DNA from: an uncultured Methylophaga sp.
GTDB taxonomy: Bacteria > Pseudomonadota > Gammaproteobacteria > Nitrosococcales > Methylophagaceae
DNA length: 64,000 nt
Direction of reading: 5' to 3'
Assembly (NCBI RefSeq): GCF_947259025.1
Contig: NZ_CAMYKO010000005.1
Location: 558,001 to 622,000, forward strand
A model generated the notes under the pieces. That model was not told the origin of the DNA, did not search any database, and saw only the letters and a list, made by a program, of their open reading frames with translations. Below, in pieces: positions 8,552 through 16,443 of this stretch. Position 1 is the first letter of the stretch; every line of letters begins with the position of its first letter. The translations under genes were made by a program, and so were the position numbers.

Positions 8552-9314
8552 GCAATCTTATCTCCTGATTAAAAAACTCGGATAACTCTCTGGTTAATGT
8601 TCTGGCTGCCACTGCGGGCTTATCCATCGCTGCATAGGGCGCCATTGAAATCGGCGCTTCGACGCGGATAGTGAAGTGCGGGCGTGAGGCCGGGACCTTG
8701 TACCAGGGCTGCCCCTTGGTCAGCGTGACCGGCTCACAGTAAATCAAAACCGGTGTGACCAATGCCTGGGTTCGTACCGCGACATTAGCGGCGCCGCGTT
8801 TCAGTTTCAAAGGCCGTCCCGGTACAGACCGTGTCCCCTCTGGGAAAACAATTAATGCATCACCCCGCTTAAAAGCAGCTTTAGCAGCATCTATCACATC
8901 GTCTGCAGATTCGTCGTTGACGATATAACCCGCGGCCTTAACCGCCCCACGGGTGAAAGGATTCTTCAACAATGCACTTTTCACTACACAATTTGCATTG
9001 GGCATTAGAGCAATCAAAAACACCACATCAATCAAGGAAGGATGATTCGCCAGCACCAACTGTGCCTGCTTGAGCTTATCAAGATCGTGGGTTTCGTAAG
9101 TCAGTACACCGAGGCTTTTCATCACCGTGATGTAAAAACGAAACAGATGATGAATGAGCGCTTTACCACGACGGTATCTCGTTTGCTCATCTGCTGAGAA
9201 AAGCAAAATAACAGGAACGATAAACAGCGGAATCAACAGGCCGCCAATGCCAAACAAAACAAAGCTGAGGCCTGTCGCGAACAGGCGCCAGAGTTGCGAA
9301 AGCCGCTTAAACAT
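8535..9314 (-). CDS. PlsC-like 1-acyl-glycerol-3-phosphate acyltransferase family protein
   Basis: A 259-residue membrane-associated acyltransferase. After an N-terminal hydrophobic stretch it has NHPSLID (here LANHPSLIDVVFL, the Hx4D catalytic motif with H and D conserved) and VFPEGTRS, the second PlsC signature. It sits between the carrier proteins and the chain-length factor, the normal place in aryl-polyene clusters. It probably transfers acyl or aryl-polyenyl chains to the lipid anchor; the housekeeping PlsC is expected elsewhere. Confidence 0.87.
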   Translation of the reverse strand: MFKRLSQLWRLFATGLSFVLFGIGGLLIPLFIVPVILLFSADEQTRYRRGKALIHHLFRFYITVMKSLGVLTYETHDLDKLKQAQLVLANHPSLIDVVFLIALMPNANCVVKSALLKNPFTRGAVKAAGYIVNDESADDVIDAAKAAFKRGDALIVFPEGTRSVPGRPLKLKRGAANVAVRTQALVTPVLIYCEPVTLTKGQPWYKVPASRPHFTIRVEAPISMAPYAAMDKPAVAARTLTRELSEFFNQEIRLRERSA

Positions 9315-10041
9315 TCAGTTCCCCTGACAGTAGCCAGCTACGCCCCCTGAATGGCAGGGTCAGTTGCTGTTTGCAGCCGCTGAGAAACGCAACCAGGTCG
9401 ATCATAGTCTGTTCTGAGGAGACTTCAGGCAGCGCATCATTGCTCTGCTCCAGCGTCAGCAAGCTGCCCTCTTCTGTTTCTCTGGTCAGTACAAAGGAAA
9501 TAGCGATCGGGAAAGGCAAGCTGTCTGAAAAGACTGTGTAGAGATCCGGCAGGGGCACATCATAAACAACGCAGAGTACCTGTTTGTAGCTCTGTAACTG
9601 AGCCACGGCCTCGTGAAAGGTGCTCAGTACCAGATTCTCTGTGCTGGCGATGGCCGTCATCGCCGACTGATCCTTTTTAGCTATCGATAACAGTCCGCCG
9701 ACGGCATTGTGAACTGCCAGGCTGAAACCGGTTGGTGACAATGGCTGATCACGGCCTATTTCCTCCAGCAGGGATAAAGTGAGCGGCGTATCGCCATGTC
9801 GTGAAGCAAACACCGTCGCTAACTGTTTATTGTCGAGGCGCAGGTTCAGTGCGGCGCGTGCCGCGTACTTGCCCAGGGTGCTGAAACGTCTTCTGAGCAG
9901 AGGAGGAATAGCTTTCAGGCTGGGAGAATAGTCATTCTGTGCTTCCCGCACAGCGCCGTCCTGAAACCAGGATCGCCATGACTCAATGTCCTCCATCCCT
10001 GGAGCCAATGCTGACCACGACTCCAGCTTTAACTTCATCAC
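9307..10041 (-). CDS. Beta-ketoacyl synthase-like chain length factor
   Basis: A 244-residue protein of the short ketoacyl-synthase-like family (Ketoacyl-synt_2). It has the core GFSLAVHNAVGGLLSIA region but no catalytic cysteine like a full ketosynthase. Such proteins pair with a ketosynthase to set polyene length. It is the first gene of the operon. The start is GTG at 10041 or ATG at 10038, behind GAGGTGGG. The partner ketosynthase must lie outside the window, beyond position 1. Confidence 0.85.
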   Translation of the reverse strand: MMKLKLESWSALAPGMEDIESWRSWFQDGAVREAQNDYSPSLKAIPPLLRRRFSTLGKYAARAALNLRLDNKQLATVFASRHGDTPLTLSLLEEIGRDQPLSPTGFSLAVHNAVGGLLSIAKKDQSAMTAIASTENLVLSTFHEAVAQLQSYKQVLCVVYDVPLPDLYTVFSDSLPFPIAISFVLTRETEEGSLLTLEQSNDALPEVSSEQTMIDLVAFLSGCKQQLTLPFRGRSWLLSGELNV

Positions 10042-10084
10042 TCAACCCACCTCAGTAATTCGAATCCATTCAGGAAGTTGTCTT

Positions 10085-10113
10085 TTTCTAGCCAGTCTGT
10101 TGGCGTGAGACAA
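10085..10113 (-). promoter_or_regulatory. Putative promoter of the aryl-polyene operon
   Basis: Reading the minus strand, TTGTCT (10113-10108) and TAGAAA (10090-10085) are separated by 17 bp and lie about 45 bp upstream of the first gene. The match to sigma-70 consensus is moderate. Confidence 0.4.
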
Positions 10114-10161
10114 TCCGGAGAATTCTACTTTGATGGCGTATTAATGCAAATAGCCTGCACA

Positions 10162-10190
10162 TTGAGACGCTGGTATTGATGCCATATACT
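10162..10190 (+). promoter_or_regulatory. Putative sigma-70 promoter for the small exported protein and PPTase genes
   Basis: TTGAGA (10162-10167) and TATACT (10185-10190) are separated by 17 bp, close to consensus, and lie 32 bp upstream of the ATG at 10223. It faces away from the aryl-polyene operon promoter. Confidence 0.6.
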
Positions 10191-10222
10191 CTGTGATTTT
10201 TGAGCACAAGGAGGTCGCCCTC

Positions 10223-10663
10223 ATGAAAACCTTTCTATCGATACTGGTCGTGGCATCACTGATGATTTCCGGCCCTGCATTGAGCCGTGATACCAAACAT
10301 CTATTATCAATTGAGGAAGCCATGGCATCAGCGGACTTCCAGGAAAGACTTGATCCTGATATCGGCTTTTATTTTGGCGATCAGGCTCACCCGCAGGTCA
10401 AAGACAGCAAAGGTAACTTCGTCAGCAACAAAAAGACTAATGCATTCAATAAGTCAGATGAAGAAGCCTGCAAATGGGTGTTACTCAGCGCGTTGTTATC
10501 ATTTCAGGACCGTGTCCGGGCAGAAGGTGGTAATGCCGTCATCAACCTGGAAAGCTATTACAAGAAAAAGACCTACCGCAGTAATACCCAGTATGAGTGT
10601 CATGCCGGTGCGATTATCGCCGGTGTCGCCTTAAGAGGTGATGTTGTCACGCTTGAAAAGTGA
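10223..10663 (+). CDS. Small exported protein, family often mislabelled 'excinuclease ATPase subunit'
   Basis: About 146 residues from the ATG at 10223, which has an ideal AAGGAGGT; the track start at 10193 has none. A signal peptide (MKTFLSILVVASLMISGPALS) precedes a conserved domain with NKKTNAFNKSDEEACKW, GGNAVINLESYYKK and YECHAGAIIAGVALRGDV. I recognise this as a family of small exported proteins common in gammaproteobacteria. Databases often carry the wrong name excinuclease subunit for it, although no nuclease or ATPase motif exists. The two cysteines may form a disulfide. It overlaps the PPTase gene, so the two are probably co-transcribed. Function unknown. Confidence 0.82.
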   Translation: MKTFLSILVVASLMISGPALSRDTKHLLSIEEAMASADFQERLDPDIGFYFGDQAHPQVKDSKGNFVSNKKTNAFNKSDEEACKWVLLSALLSFQDRVRAEGGNAVINLESYYKKKTYRSNTQYECHAGAIIAGVALRGDVVTLEK

Positions 10664-11393
10664 TCTGACCCACACTCCCCAGCTCTGGCTATTCCACACT
10701 GGGGAGTGTACCTCCTCTGACTTTTCACCGCCCCCTGCTGCCTGGTTCAACCCTTCCGAGCGTACTCGTTTCTCGCAGTTCACCTCAGCTCGGGCTAAAA
10801 GACAATTTCTTCAAAGCCGGCTGTTAATCCGACAAGCCTTGTCATATAACTTTTCCCTGCCGATAGATTACTGGGATATCGACTCTGTACCTGGCTCCAC
10901 TCCCAAAATTAACAATGCTGCTTATGAACTGAATATCAGTCTCTCGCACAGTCATGACTGGATTGCCGTAGCACTTGGCAGCGATCGTTTAGGCGTGGAT
11001 ATCGAAAAAATCAAGCCACGCAATCTCACTGAAGCAGCCCGGGTTTTTATGACCAGAGCTGAGCTGGATAGCTTTCTCTCTTCGCCCAGCGAAACTGGGT
11101 TTTACAGGGCATGGTGTTTGAAAGAAGCCTGCTACAAAGCTTTTCCTGACAGGCAACAGCAACGTGCTCTGCATCAGATTGATACGCTTGAGTTGATAAA
11201 TGAACCCTGCAGTATTGTTGAGCTTGGCAACAGCGATTATCTGCTGATTTTTTATCTACCCCAGCATATTGATGCAGTGTCATGCTTCCTGCTTGGCTCA
11301 GACGGCAAAAACTGGCAGAGAAAGAACATACAGCAGAGCCCAAGCTTGAATTTTTTCCACATAAGTAGCAGTGAGCTTAACGGCAGTATCTAA
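10641..11393 (+). CDS. 4'-phosphopantetheinyl transferase (Sfp-type)
   Basis: About 250 residues. The Sfp-family motifs are present: LGVDIEKIKPRN (the Mg-binding D-x-E) near residue 115 and WCLKEACYK (W-x-x-KEA-x-x-K) near residue 157. It transfers the phosphopantetheine arm of CoA to carrier-protein serines. GTG at 10638, ATG at 10641 and TTG at 10644 are possible starts; the ATG follows TAAGAGGTG. It overlaps the preceding gene by about 20 bp. Its place beside two acyl carrier protein genes suggests that it activates the aryl-polyene synthase. Confidence 0.9.
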   Translation: MLSRLKSDLTHTPQLWLFHTGECTSSDFSPPPAAWFNPSERTRFSQFTSARAKRQFLQSRLLIRQALSYNFSLPIDYWDIDSVPGSTPKINNAAYELNISLSHSHDWIAVALGSDRLGVDIEKIKPRNLTEAARVFMTRAELDSFLSSPSETGFYRAWCLKEACYKAFPDRQQQRALHQIDTLELINEPCSIVELGNSDYLLIFYLPQHIDAVSCFLLGSDGKNWQRKNIQQSPSLNFFHISSSELNGSI

Positions 11394-11446
11394 CAGCCCA
11401 GCTTTCTGCTAAATTGACCTGATTTGCATTAAAGACCCTAATAACA

Positions 11447-11896
11447 ATGAAACTTCAGCTGCTTTTATTCGTCGCTTGCTTCTATCTCTTCACAACACAA
11501 AGCTTCGCTGCCCCATCGACGGGTACGGGTCTGGAAATCAACAATCCCGAGCTGCTGCAACTGGTCTATACCATTGAGCCCGATGAGATTGATCAGGCAC
11601 CATTGCGGTCGCTTGTTGATGAAACGCTCGCTGATACCGACATCAAACTGGGTGAGCGCCCTGATGCCCAGTTGTTCCTGCGTATTGAAGAACATGCCGG
11701 CAGCTATATTCTGTATCTGGATTTCAGTCGGCTGATGCATTACAAGGTGGCCGATCAATGCTTCAGCAAAGATGGCTACGTCTGGGGCCGTTACGCCAAA
11801 AATATCAATGACATTGAACAGCTTCATGAAGATGTCAGCTTCTTCTTTGAAGAGTTCATTCAAAAATATCAAAGCGCCAACCATCTGCAACGCTGA
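11447..11896 (+). CDS. Hypothetical exported protein
   Basis: A 149-residue protein with a clear signal peptide (cleavage expected after TTQSFA) and a mostly acidic mature part. It has no motif I recognise. A single cysteine lies in VADQCFSKDGY. The C-terminal 30 residues look like an amphipathic helix (EQLHEDVSFFFEEFIQKY). It is the first of three unrelated exported ORFs in a row. The antisense ORF 11465-11917 is rejected because it lacks a signal peptide or sensible composition. Function unknown. Confidence 0.7.
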   Translation: MKLQLLLFVACFYLFTTQSFAAPSTGTGLEINNPELLQLVYTIEPDEIDQAPLRSLVDETLADTDIKLGERPDAQLFLRIEEHAGSYILYLDFSRLMHYKVADQCFSKDGYVWGRYAKNINDIEQLHEDVSFFFEEFIQKYQSANHLQR

Positions 11897-11972
11897 ATGA
11901 GCTGAATCAGAAACCAAGAACCTCTCCCGCGTTTATCTGTCACTGAAGTAGAACAAGCGCTGAGGTTTGTCG

Positions 11973-12392
11973 ATGCAGCATCTTTTAAGCGGGCTGGTGA
12001 TGTGGGCAGCCAGTATCAGTCCCTACCCTGAACCCACCTCAATGCCTGGTTTGAAGGCCATCACTCACCGGCAACTGGAAGTAATACTCTGTGCCGGCAA
12101 GCCCTGCAATGCGGTGGCCTATTACGACCATCATGCTTCGATCATTTATTACGACGAGGCAATGGACATTGAGAATGACATTCAGGCTAAAGGCTTCATC
12201 GTGCATGAACTGGTGCATTATCTGCAGGACGAGGCGGGCACGATGAAAGATGCGCCCCTGCCTTGTGATGTTTATGTTGCACTCGAACAAGAGGCTTACC
12301 AAGTACAGCAGCAATATCTGATGCAGCATCAGACACTCACCTATGAGGTGGAAGCCGCCGTGCGTTTACTGGATGGTCTGTGTGAAAACTAA
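11973..12392 (+). CDS. Zincin-like putative metalloprotease domain protein (DUF6647-like)
   Basis: 139 residues from the ATG at 11973, behind GAGG; the TTG at 11967 would be too close to that ribosome site. A short hydrophobic N-terminus precedes FIVHELVHYLQDEAG, an HExxH zinc-protease helix. A likely third ligand is the glutamate in ALEQEAYQVQQQY about 35 residues later. Two cysteine pairs (LCAGKPC and LPCDVY) suggest an exported protein, although the signal sequence is weak. The fold is inferred from the motif; activity and substrate are unknown. Confidence 0.68.
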   Translation: MQHLLSGLVMWAASISPYPEPTSMPGLKAITHRQLEVILCAGKPCNAVAYYDHHASIIYYDEAMDIENDIQAKGFIVHELVHYLQDEAGTMKDAPLPCDVYVALEQEAYQVQQQYLMQHQTLTYEVEAAVRLLDGLCEN

Positions 12393-12425
12393 GCCTCACA
12401 TCGAAGGTCAAAGCGCTTGGAAATG

Positions 12426-12481
12426 CCTGTTAAGCAGGTATATACTTTGCTGGTTTGGGAAAAACCTCCTGCATTAACAGG
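12426..12481. other. Nested inverted repeat (long hairpin)
   Basis: CCTGTTAAGCAGG (12426-12438) pairs with CCTGCATTAACAGG (12468-12481) with one bulged A. Inside the loop GGTTT (12452-12456) pairs with AAACC (12462-12466). There is no clean T-run on either side, so it is not a typical terminator. It lies between the zincin-like gene and the surface-antigen-like gene and could act at the RNA level on either. Confidence 0.6.
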
Positions 12482-12551
12482 ATGTTTTGCTCATCCATCA
12501 AAATGACTGGCGTATTTAAATAGCTACCCTACGCTCCAATTATGGAAGTCT

Positions 12552-12938
12552 ATGTTGGTTAACAAGCTACTCAGATATGGCATCGTTCCGTTGGCATCAT
12601 TTGGCATCCTGACAAGCACCGAAGCTTCTCTGGATTTGCTCGCCGGGGTCGAGGCCGGTATTGAGACCGATACCTCAATGACAAGCAGTGATTTGGAACA
12701 GACTCAGCAAGTGCTGTCGACTGAAGCTGTGGGATCGCGTCATTACTGGGTTAACGAAAACACCGGCAATGCCTACGAAATCATCATTGATCACAACTAT
12801 TCGTATGGCCACTACCCTTGCCTAGCTTATGAGCTTTCCATTACCAAAGGTAATTTTACCGAGACTAAATCCCTGGACGCCTGCAAAAACAGCAGTGGTC
12901 AGTGGATTTCCATCACCCCTGCCGCCACTGCTTTGTAA
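12552..12938 (+). CDS. Exported protein with surface-antigen (RT0821/17 kDa-like) domain
   Basis: A 128-residue protein with an N-terminal signal-like segment (IVPLASFGILTSTEAS). Its C-terminal half resembles the C-terminal domain of RT0821/Lpp0805-type surface proteins: YWVNENTGNAYEIII, PCLAYELSI, and DACKNSSGQWISI with two conserved cysteines likely to pair. The glycine-rich lipoprotein part of classical 17 kDa antigens is absent, and so is a lipobox cysteine. The stop codon abuts the cmoB stop on the other strand. Role in the envelope is inferred only from the family. Confidence 0.68.
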   Translation: MLVNKLLRYGIVPLASFGILTSTEASLDLLAGVEAGIETDTSMTSSDLEQTQQVLSTEAVGSRHYWVNENTGNAYEIIIDHNYSYGHYPCLAYELSITKGNFTETKSLDACKNSSGQWISITPAATAL

Positions 12939-13913
12939 TCAACGTGGCGCATCCGCGATAAACACCCCGCGCTTGGGTGCCGGATAACCCTCAATAGATT
13001 TATTCACATCATCCGGATCAAGAAAGTCAGCCAGGGACTCAAAAGTCATCCACTCAGTACGGCGTTGCTCTTCCAGTGATGTGGTATCGACGTCGACACA
13101 ACGGGCGTTTTTGAAGCCACAACGACGCAGCCACAGCAGCATGGTCTCCACTGAGGGAATAAACCAGACATTGCGCATCTTGGCGTAGCGCTGTTCCGGC
13201 ATCAGAGTGACGCCCAGTTCACCGTCAACAATTAAAGTTTCCAGTACGAGTTCGCCGCCAGGCCGCAGACAGCTGCGTAATTCCAGCAGGTGATCCAAAG
13301 GCGATTTACGGTGGTACAGCACGCCCATTGAGAACACCGTATCGAACCAGCCCAGGTTTTCCGGCATATGTTCAATGCCGATGGGCAAAACAAAATGCCG
13401 CTGACTCTGGATAAAGTGCTGCATCAGTTGATACTGCATGGTAAAAACCAGCGTCGGATCAATACCCAGCACCAGATCAGCGCCCTCGCCTTCCATGCGC
13501 CAGCCGTGATAGCCGTTGCCTCCCCCCACGTCCAGTACCTTGCGACCATTAAGCGGTGCAATATGCGGCACTACGCGATCCCACTTCCAGTCAGAGCGCC
13601 ATTCGGTGTCTATTTCAACATCGAACAGCGAATAGGGCCCTTTGCGCCAGGGGTGAAAGGTTTTCAGCAGATCAATAAACGCCTCGCGATCAACATCGCC
13701 CAGATCATCCGCATGGCCAATAGCGACCCGTTCCTTCAGTTCAATATCCGCAGGCTGAATCTGAGGTAAGGCATTCAGTGCCTGCTGCCACATCGGCATT
13801 TTACCGTGCCGTTCACGAGCCAGACGTTCGCAGGTCTGATCCTCAAGCTGCTGACGCCAGTGTTCCAGCCCGGCTTTGTCCAGTCGATCAAATAGCGGCT
13901 GATACAAACTCAT
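12939..13913 (-). CDS. cmoB: tRNA U34 carboxymethyltransferase CmoB
   Basis: A 324-residue protein, the usual CmoB length. It uses carboxy-S-adenosylmethionine to convert 5-hydroxyuridine 34 to 5-carboxymethoxyuridine in tRNAs reading family codon boxes. The methyltransferase fold carries [15 protein letters not shown] and LGIDPT motifs, followed by [16 protein letters not shown], a CmoB hallmark. It is the last gene of the tsaB-cmoA-cmoB run and has an ATGA overlap with cmoA. Confidence 0.96.
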   Translation of the reverse strand: MSLYQPLFDRLDKAGLEHWRQQLEDQTCERLARERHGKMPMWQQALNALPQIQPADIELKERVAIGHADDLGDVDREAFIDLLKTFHPWRKGPYSLFDVEIDTEWRSDWKWDRVVPHIAPLNGRKVLDVGGGNGYHGWRMEGEGADLVLGIDPTLVFTMQYQLMQHFIQSQRHFVLPIGIEHMPENLGWFDTVFSMGVLYHRKSPLDHLLELRSCLRPGGELVLETLIVDGELGVTLMPEQRYAKMRNVWFIPSVETMLLWLRRCGFKNARCVDVDTTSLEEQRRTEWMTFESLADFLDPDDVNKSIEGYPAPKRGVFIADAPR

Positions 13914-14641
13914 TTCATTGCCACCATCGACACGAAGTTAAAGCATTGATACCACTTTTCGACAAAACTGAACCCGGCTTGCTGCAGCCGTGACTGATGC
14001 TGGGCCAGGGTTTCCGGGATCAGCACTTTTTCCAGCGCGCTGCGCTTCTGGCTGATTTCCAGATCACTGTAGCCATTGGCGCGTTTGAAATCATGATGCG
14101 AGTCGATATGAAACTGATCACTACGGGGATCTTCAAACGCCAGTTTTTCCGACAGGATTAAAATCCCGCCCGGCAACAGGCCATCATAGATTCTCTGTAT
14201 CAGCTGTTGACGCTGCGCCGGGGGAATAAACTGCAGCGTGAAATTCATCACCACCACCGAGGCCTGTTCAATTGCGACCGAATTAATATCAGCACAGCGC
14301 AGATCAACCAGTAACTGGCCATCGTCCTCAGCCAGCACCTGAGAGGCCTTGTCTATCATGGCGCTGGAGTTATCCACGGCCACAATGCGACAGTCATGCT
14401 GCTGGATAGCATGGCGCAGTGACAGACTGACCGCCCCCAGCGAGCAGCCCAGGTCATAACAGTTACTGCCGGGCTGAACATGACGCGAAGCCATGGTGCC
14501 AATGTTCTGGATCAAAGTGGCATAGCCGGGTACCGAACGCTGGATCATATCAGGGAAAACGCTGACCACACGCTCGTCAAAACGAAAATCAATCATTTTG
14601 TCGAGCGGGGCTGAATAAATCTTGTCCTTGCTATCGGCCAT
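13910..14641 (-). CDS. cmoA: Carboxy-S-adenosyl-L-methionine synthase CmoA
   Basis: A 243-residue Rossmann-fold enzyme making carboxy-SAM from SAM and prephenate, the cofactor for CmoB. Conserved regions include [20 protein letters not shown] near the N-terminus, [13 protein letters not shown] for SAM binding and [12 protein letters not shown]. Its start codon touches the tsaB stop. The coupling of cofactor-making and cofactor-using genes is the usual arrangement. Confidence 0.96.
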   Translation of the reverse strand: MADSKDKIYSAPLDKMIDFRFDERVVSVFPDMIQRSVPGYATLIQNIGTMASRHVQPGSNCYDLGCSLGAVSLSLRHAIQQHDCRIVAVDNSSAMIDKASQVLAEDDGQLLVDLRCADINSVAIEQASVVVMNFTLQFIPPAQRQQLIQRIYDGLLPGGILILSEKLAFEDPRSDQFHIDSHHDFKRANGYSDLEISQKRSALEKVLIPETLAQHQSRLQQAGFSFVEKWYQCFNFVSMVAMK

Positions 14642-15324
14642 TACTGCTCGCCCTTTTTCTTGGCGACATTGTCACGCAGGTAAACCGGCACTGCCTGTTC
14701 GGCAGCGATAGTTTGTCCCTGGCTGGCAGCTTGTTGTGCCAGTTTGGCCATCGCTGCTGCGGTGGGTAGTAAGCTGGCATCCGTGTGCTGCAGCCGACCG
14801 GCAAAGGCTGTGTTCAGCTCATTAGCATAGACCTGCCAACCGGTGCCGGCGGCAAACCAGTCGTGACCGGACATTGGCATGAAAGCCTGCGGCTTGCAGA
14901 CCTGTTCATTATCATCGCTGACAGCCAGGCCGTCCTTGGCAATATAATGACCCGCGTAGATTTCACCCATGCGTGCATCCAGCGCAACGGCGACCTTGTC
15001 TGCGCCATGTTCATCTATCGCGCGTTGTGCCACGGCTGCCAGGGTTGAGACCGGCACCACAGGCAGTTCTCTGGCAAAAGCGATGCCCTGGGCCACTCCG
15101 ACCCCAACCCGAACCCCGGTAAATGACCCCGGGCCACGCCCGAATGCCAGCAGGTCGATCTGTTTCAGGGTGATGCCTGCCTGCGCCAGCACCGTGTCGA
15201 TCATACCCAGAATCCGGTCTGAGTGACCGCGTTGTGTCAGAGCTGCCTGCTCAAAAATTTCACCCTCTTTAATGACGGCGGCGGAACACATTTCGGTACA
15301 GGTATCTATAGCAAGAATATTCAT
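14641..15324 (-). CDS. tsaB: tRNA threonylcarbamoyladenosine biosynthesis protein TsaB
   Basis: A 227-residue ASKHA-fold protein. The start MNILAIDTCTEMCSAAV and the central FGRGPGSFTGVRVGVGVAQGIA are diagnostic of TsaB. TsaB forms the TsaBDE complex that places threonylcarbamoyl on A37 of ANN-decoding tRNAs. It has lost the metal-binding histidines of its paralogue TsaD, as expected. It is the first gene of an operon with cmoA and cmoB, so all three genes act on the tRNA anticodon loop. Confidence 0.95.
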   Translation of the reverse strand: MNILAIDTCTEMCSAAVIKEGEIFEQAALTQRGHSDRILGMIDTVLAQAGITLKQIDLLAFGRGPGSFTGVRVGVGVAQGIAFARELPVVPVSTLAAVAQRAIDEHGADKVAVALDARMGEIYAGHYIAKDGLAVSDDNEQVCKPQAFMPMSGHDWFAAGTGWQVYANELNTAFAGRLQHTDASLLPTAAAMAKLAQQAASQGQTIAAEQAVPVYLRDNVAKKKGEQ

Positions 15325-15368
15325 AGCTGGCTGTTGTTTATCGTCATTTTGCTGTCACAAGCGCGCAT

Positions 15369-15374
15369 TATAAT
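15369..15374 (+). promoter_or_regulatory. Putative -10 element for the 39-codon gene
   Basis: A perfect TATAAT lies 38 bp upstream of the ATG at 15412. No good -35 hexamer is seen at 16-18 bp; the nearest candidate, TTGCTG, is only 14 bp away. Confidence 0.4.
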
Positions 15375-15411
15375 GCAAGCCAATGATTGAGAGCAGACAA
15401 GGAGTCTAATC

Positions 15412-15531
15412 ATGGGTTTGATAATTGATTTTATTTATGTGTTGCGCGAGCTCGTCAAGCTGTTATTTGTAGTTATGACCTCGCCTTTCGCCTTTGTCCG
15501 CGGCCTGTTGATGCTGGGTAGTAATTACTAA
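15412..15531 (+). CDS. Small hydrophobic protein of 39 residues
   Basis: Too short for the ORF track. It begins with ATG at 15412, behind AAGGAG at a good distance, and ends with TAA. The protein starts MGLIIDFIYVLRELVKLLF and is hydrophobic over nearly its whole length with three arginines and one lysine, so one membrane-inserted helix is likely. It has its own TATAAT upstream and a terminator-like hairpin 11 bp downstream, which together look like a single-gene transcription unit. I do not recognise a family. It is divergent from tsaB. Confidence 0.6.
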   Translation: MGLIIDFIYVLRELVKLLFVVMTSPFAFVRGLLMLGSNY

Positions 15532-15541
15532 TAACAGCGCT

Positions 15542-15573
15542 TCAGGCAGCTTGATAAAGCCTGACTAATTTTT
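15542..15573 (+). terminator. Putative rho-independent terminator after the 39-codon gene
   Basis: TCAGGC (15542-15547) pairs with GCCTGA (15559-15564) around an 11-nt loop, followed by CTAATTTTT. The stem is short, so strength is moderate. Confidence 0.5.
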
Positions 15574-15630
15574 CATTTATATCAATCTGTTATAGCATAA
15601 TGTTGTCAAATCATTTCTGGGAGGATTGAT

Positions 15631-15870
15631 ATGGCAACACAACACTTACAATCTTTGGAACTGGCGGCACAGGGTGACTGGGATGGCGCTCACCGCATGA
15701 TACAGGTTTATGAGGATAGCCTTGCCTGCATGGTGCATGGTTATCTTCATTGCGTTGAAGGAGATAAAGGCAATGCTGCCTACTGGTACCGCCGCGCGGG
15801 CAAATCGCTACCAGCAAGCAGCCTGCCTGAAGAGTTTGACCGGCTCTACGAGTTGGCCAAACAGGTCTGA
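15631..15870 (+). CDS. Small conserved hypothetical protein
   Basis: A 79-residue protein with a strong GGGAGGA ribosome site. The sequence (LELAAQGDWDGAHRMIQVYED, and HCVEGDKGNAAYWYRRAGK) has the helix-turn-helix-repeat look of a single tetratricopeptide or Sel1-like unit. It is soluble and acidic. Similar short proteins occur in other gammaproteobacteria, but I know no function. Its stop is directly followed by the stop of yceI on the opposite strand. Confidence 0.72.
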   Translation: MATQHLQSLELAAQGDWDGAHRMIQVYEDSLACMVHGYLHCVEGDKGNAAYWYRRAGKSLPASSLPEEFDRLYELAKQV

Positions 15871-16443
15871 TTACTGGCGAATGCCCTCAATCGACAAGGT
15901 CAGGTGCACTTCCTGCGCTGACGGGCCCAGTTTAGTCACATCAATACCGTAGTCGGCGATGGTGAATTTGGTTTCACCAACAAAGCCGGCGCGGTATCCG
16001 CCCCACGGATCTTCCCCCTCGCCGACTTTTTCTACCGGAATCACCAGTTGATTGGTGACACCATGCAGGGTGAAATCGCCTGTCATGATCAGACTGCCGT
16101 CGTCCTGCTGTTCAAATGACGTGGATTTGAAAGTCGCTTGCGGATAGTCCTTGGTGTGCAGAAATTTCTCACGCAGGTGTTTGTCCCGCTCAGCAAAGTT
16201 GGTATCCACGCTGGCGACATCGATTTTGACATCAACACTGGACGCTTCCGGTTGTTCGGCATCATAGCTGAAGGTGCCGGTGAAATCATTGAAACGTCCG
16301 CTCATCCAGCTAAAGCCAATATGCTGAATACGAAAATCAATAAACGCATGGGCTTTCTCGGTATCGATCACGTAATCGGCTGCCTGGGCCGGCATCATCG
16401 CTGACAGTCCCAGCAAAGACATGGCAAACAAGGTCTTTTTCAT
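15871..16443 (-). CDS. YceI family periplasmic lipid-binding-like protein
   Basis: A 190-residue protein with a signal peptide (ending PAQAA) and the YceI lipocalin-like domain: DYVIDTEKAHAFIDFRIQHIGFSWMSGRFNDFTG, then FTLHGVTNQLVIPV. YceI proteins bind long isoprenoid chains such as quinone precursors in the periplasm; the exact role is not settled. It overlaps the cytochrome b561 gene by 4 bp, the same pairing as yceJ-yceI in Escherichia coli. Confidence 0.92.
   Translation of the reverse strand: MKKTLFAMSLLGLSAMMPAQAADYVIDTEKAHAFIDFRIQHIGFSWMSGRFNDFTGTFSYDAEQPEASSVDVKIDVASVDTNFAERDKHLREKFLHTKDYPQATFKSTSFEQQDDGSLIMTGDFTLHGVTNQLVIPVEKVGEGEDPWGGYRAGFVGETKFTIADYGIDVTKLGPSAQEVHLTLSIEGIRQ

Noticed and set aside
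10223-10663. Excinuclease ATPase subunit function
   Set aside because: The family is often given this name, but the protein is a 146-residue exported protein with no Walker motif or zinc finger.
11411-11446. TTGACC...TAATAA promoter for the exported protein at 11447
   Set aside because: The spacing is 19 bp and transcription would begin after the start codon.
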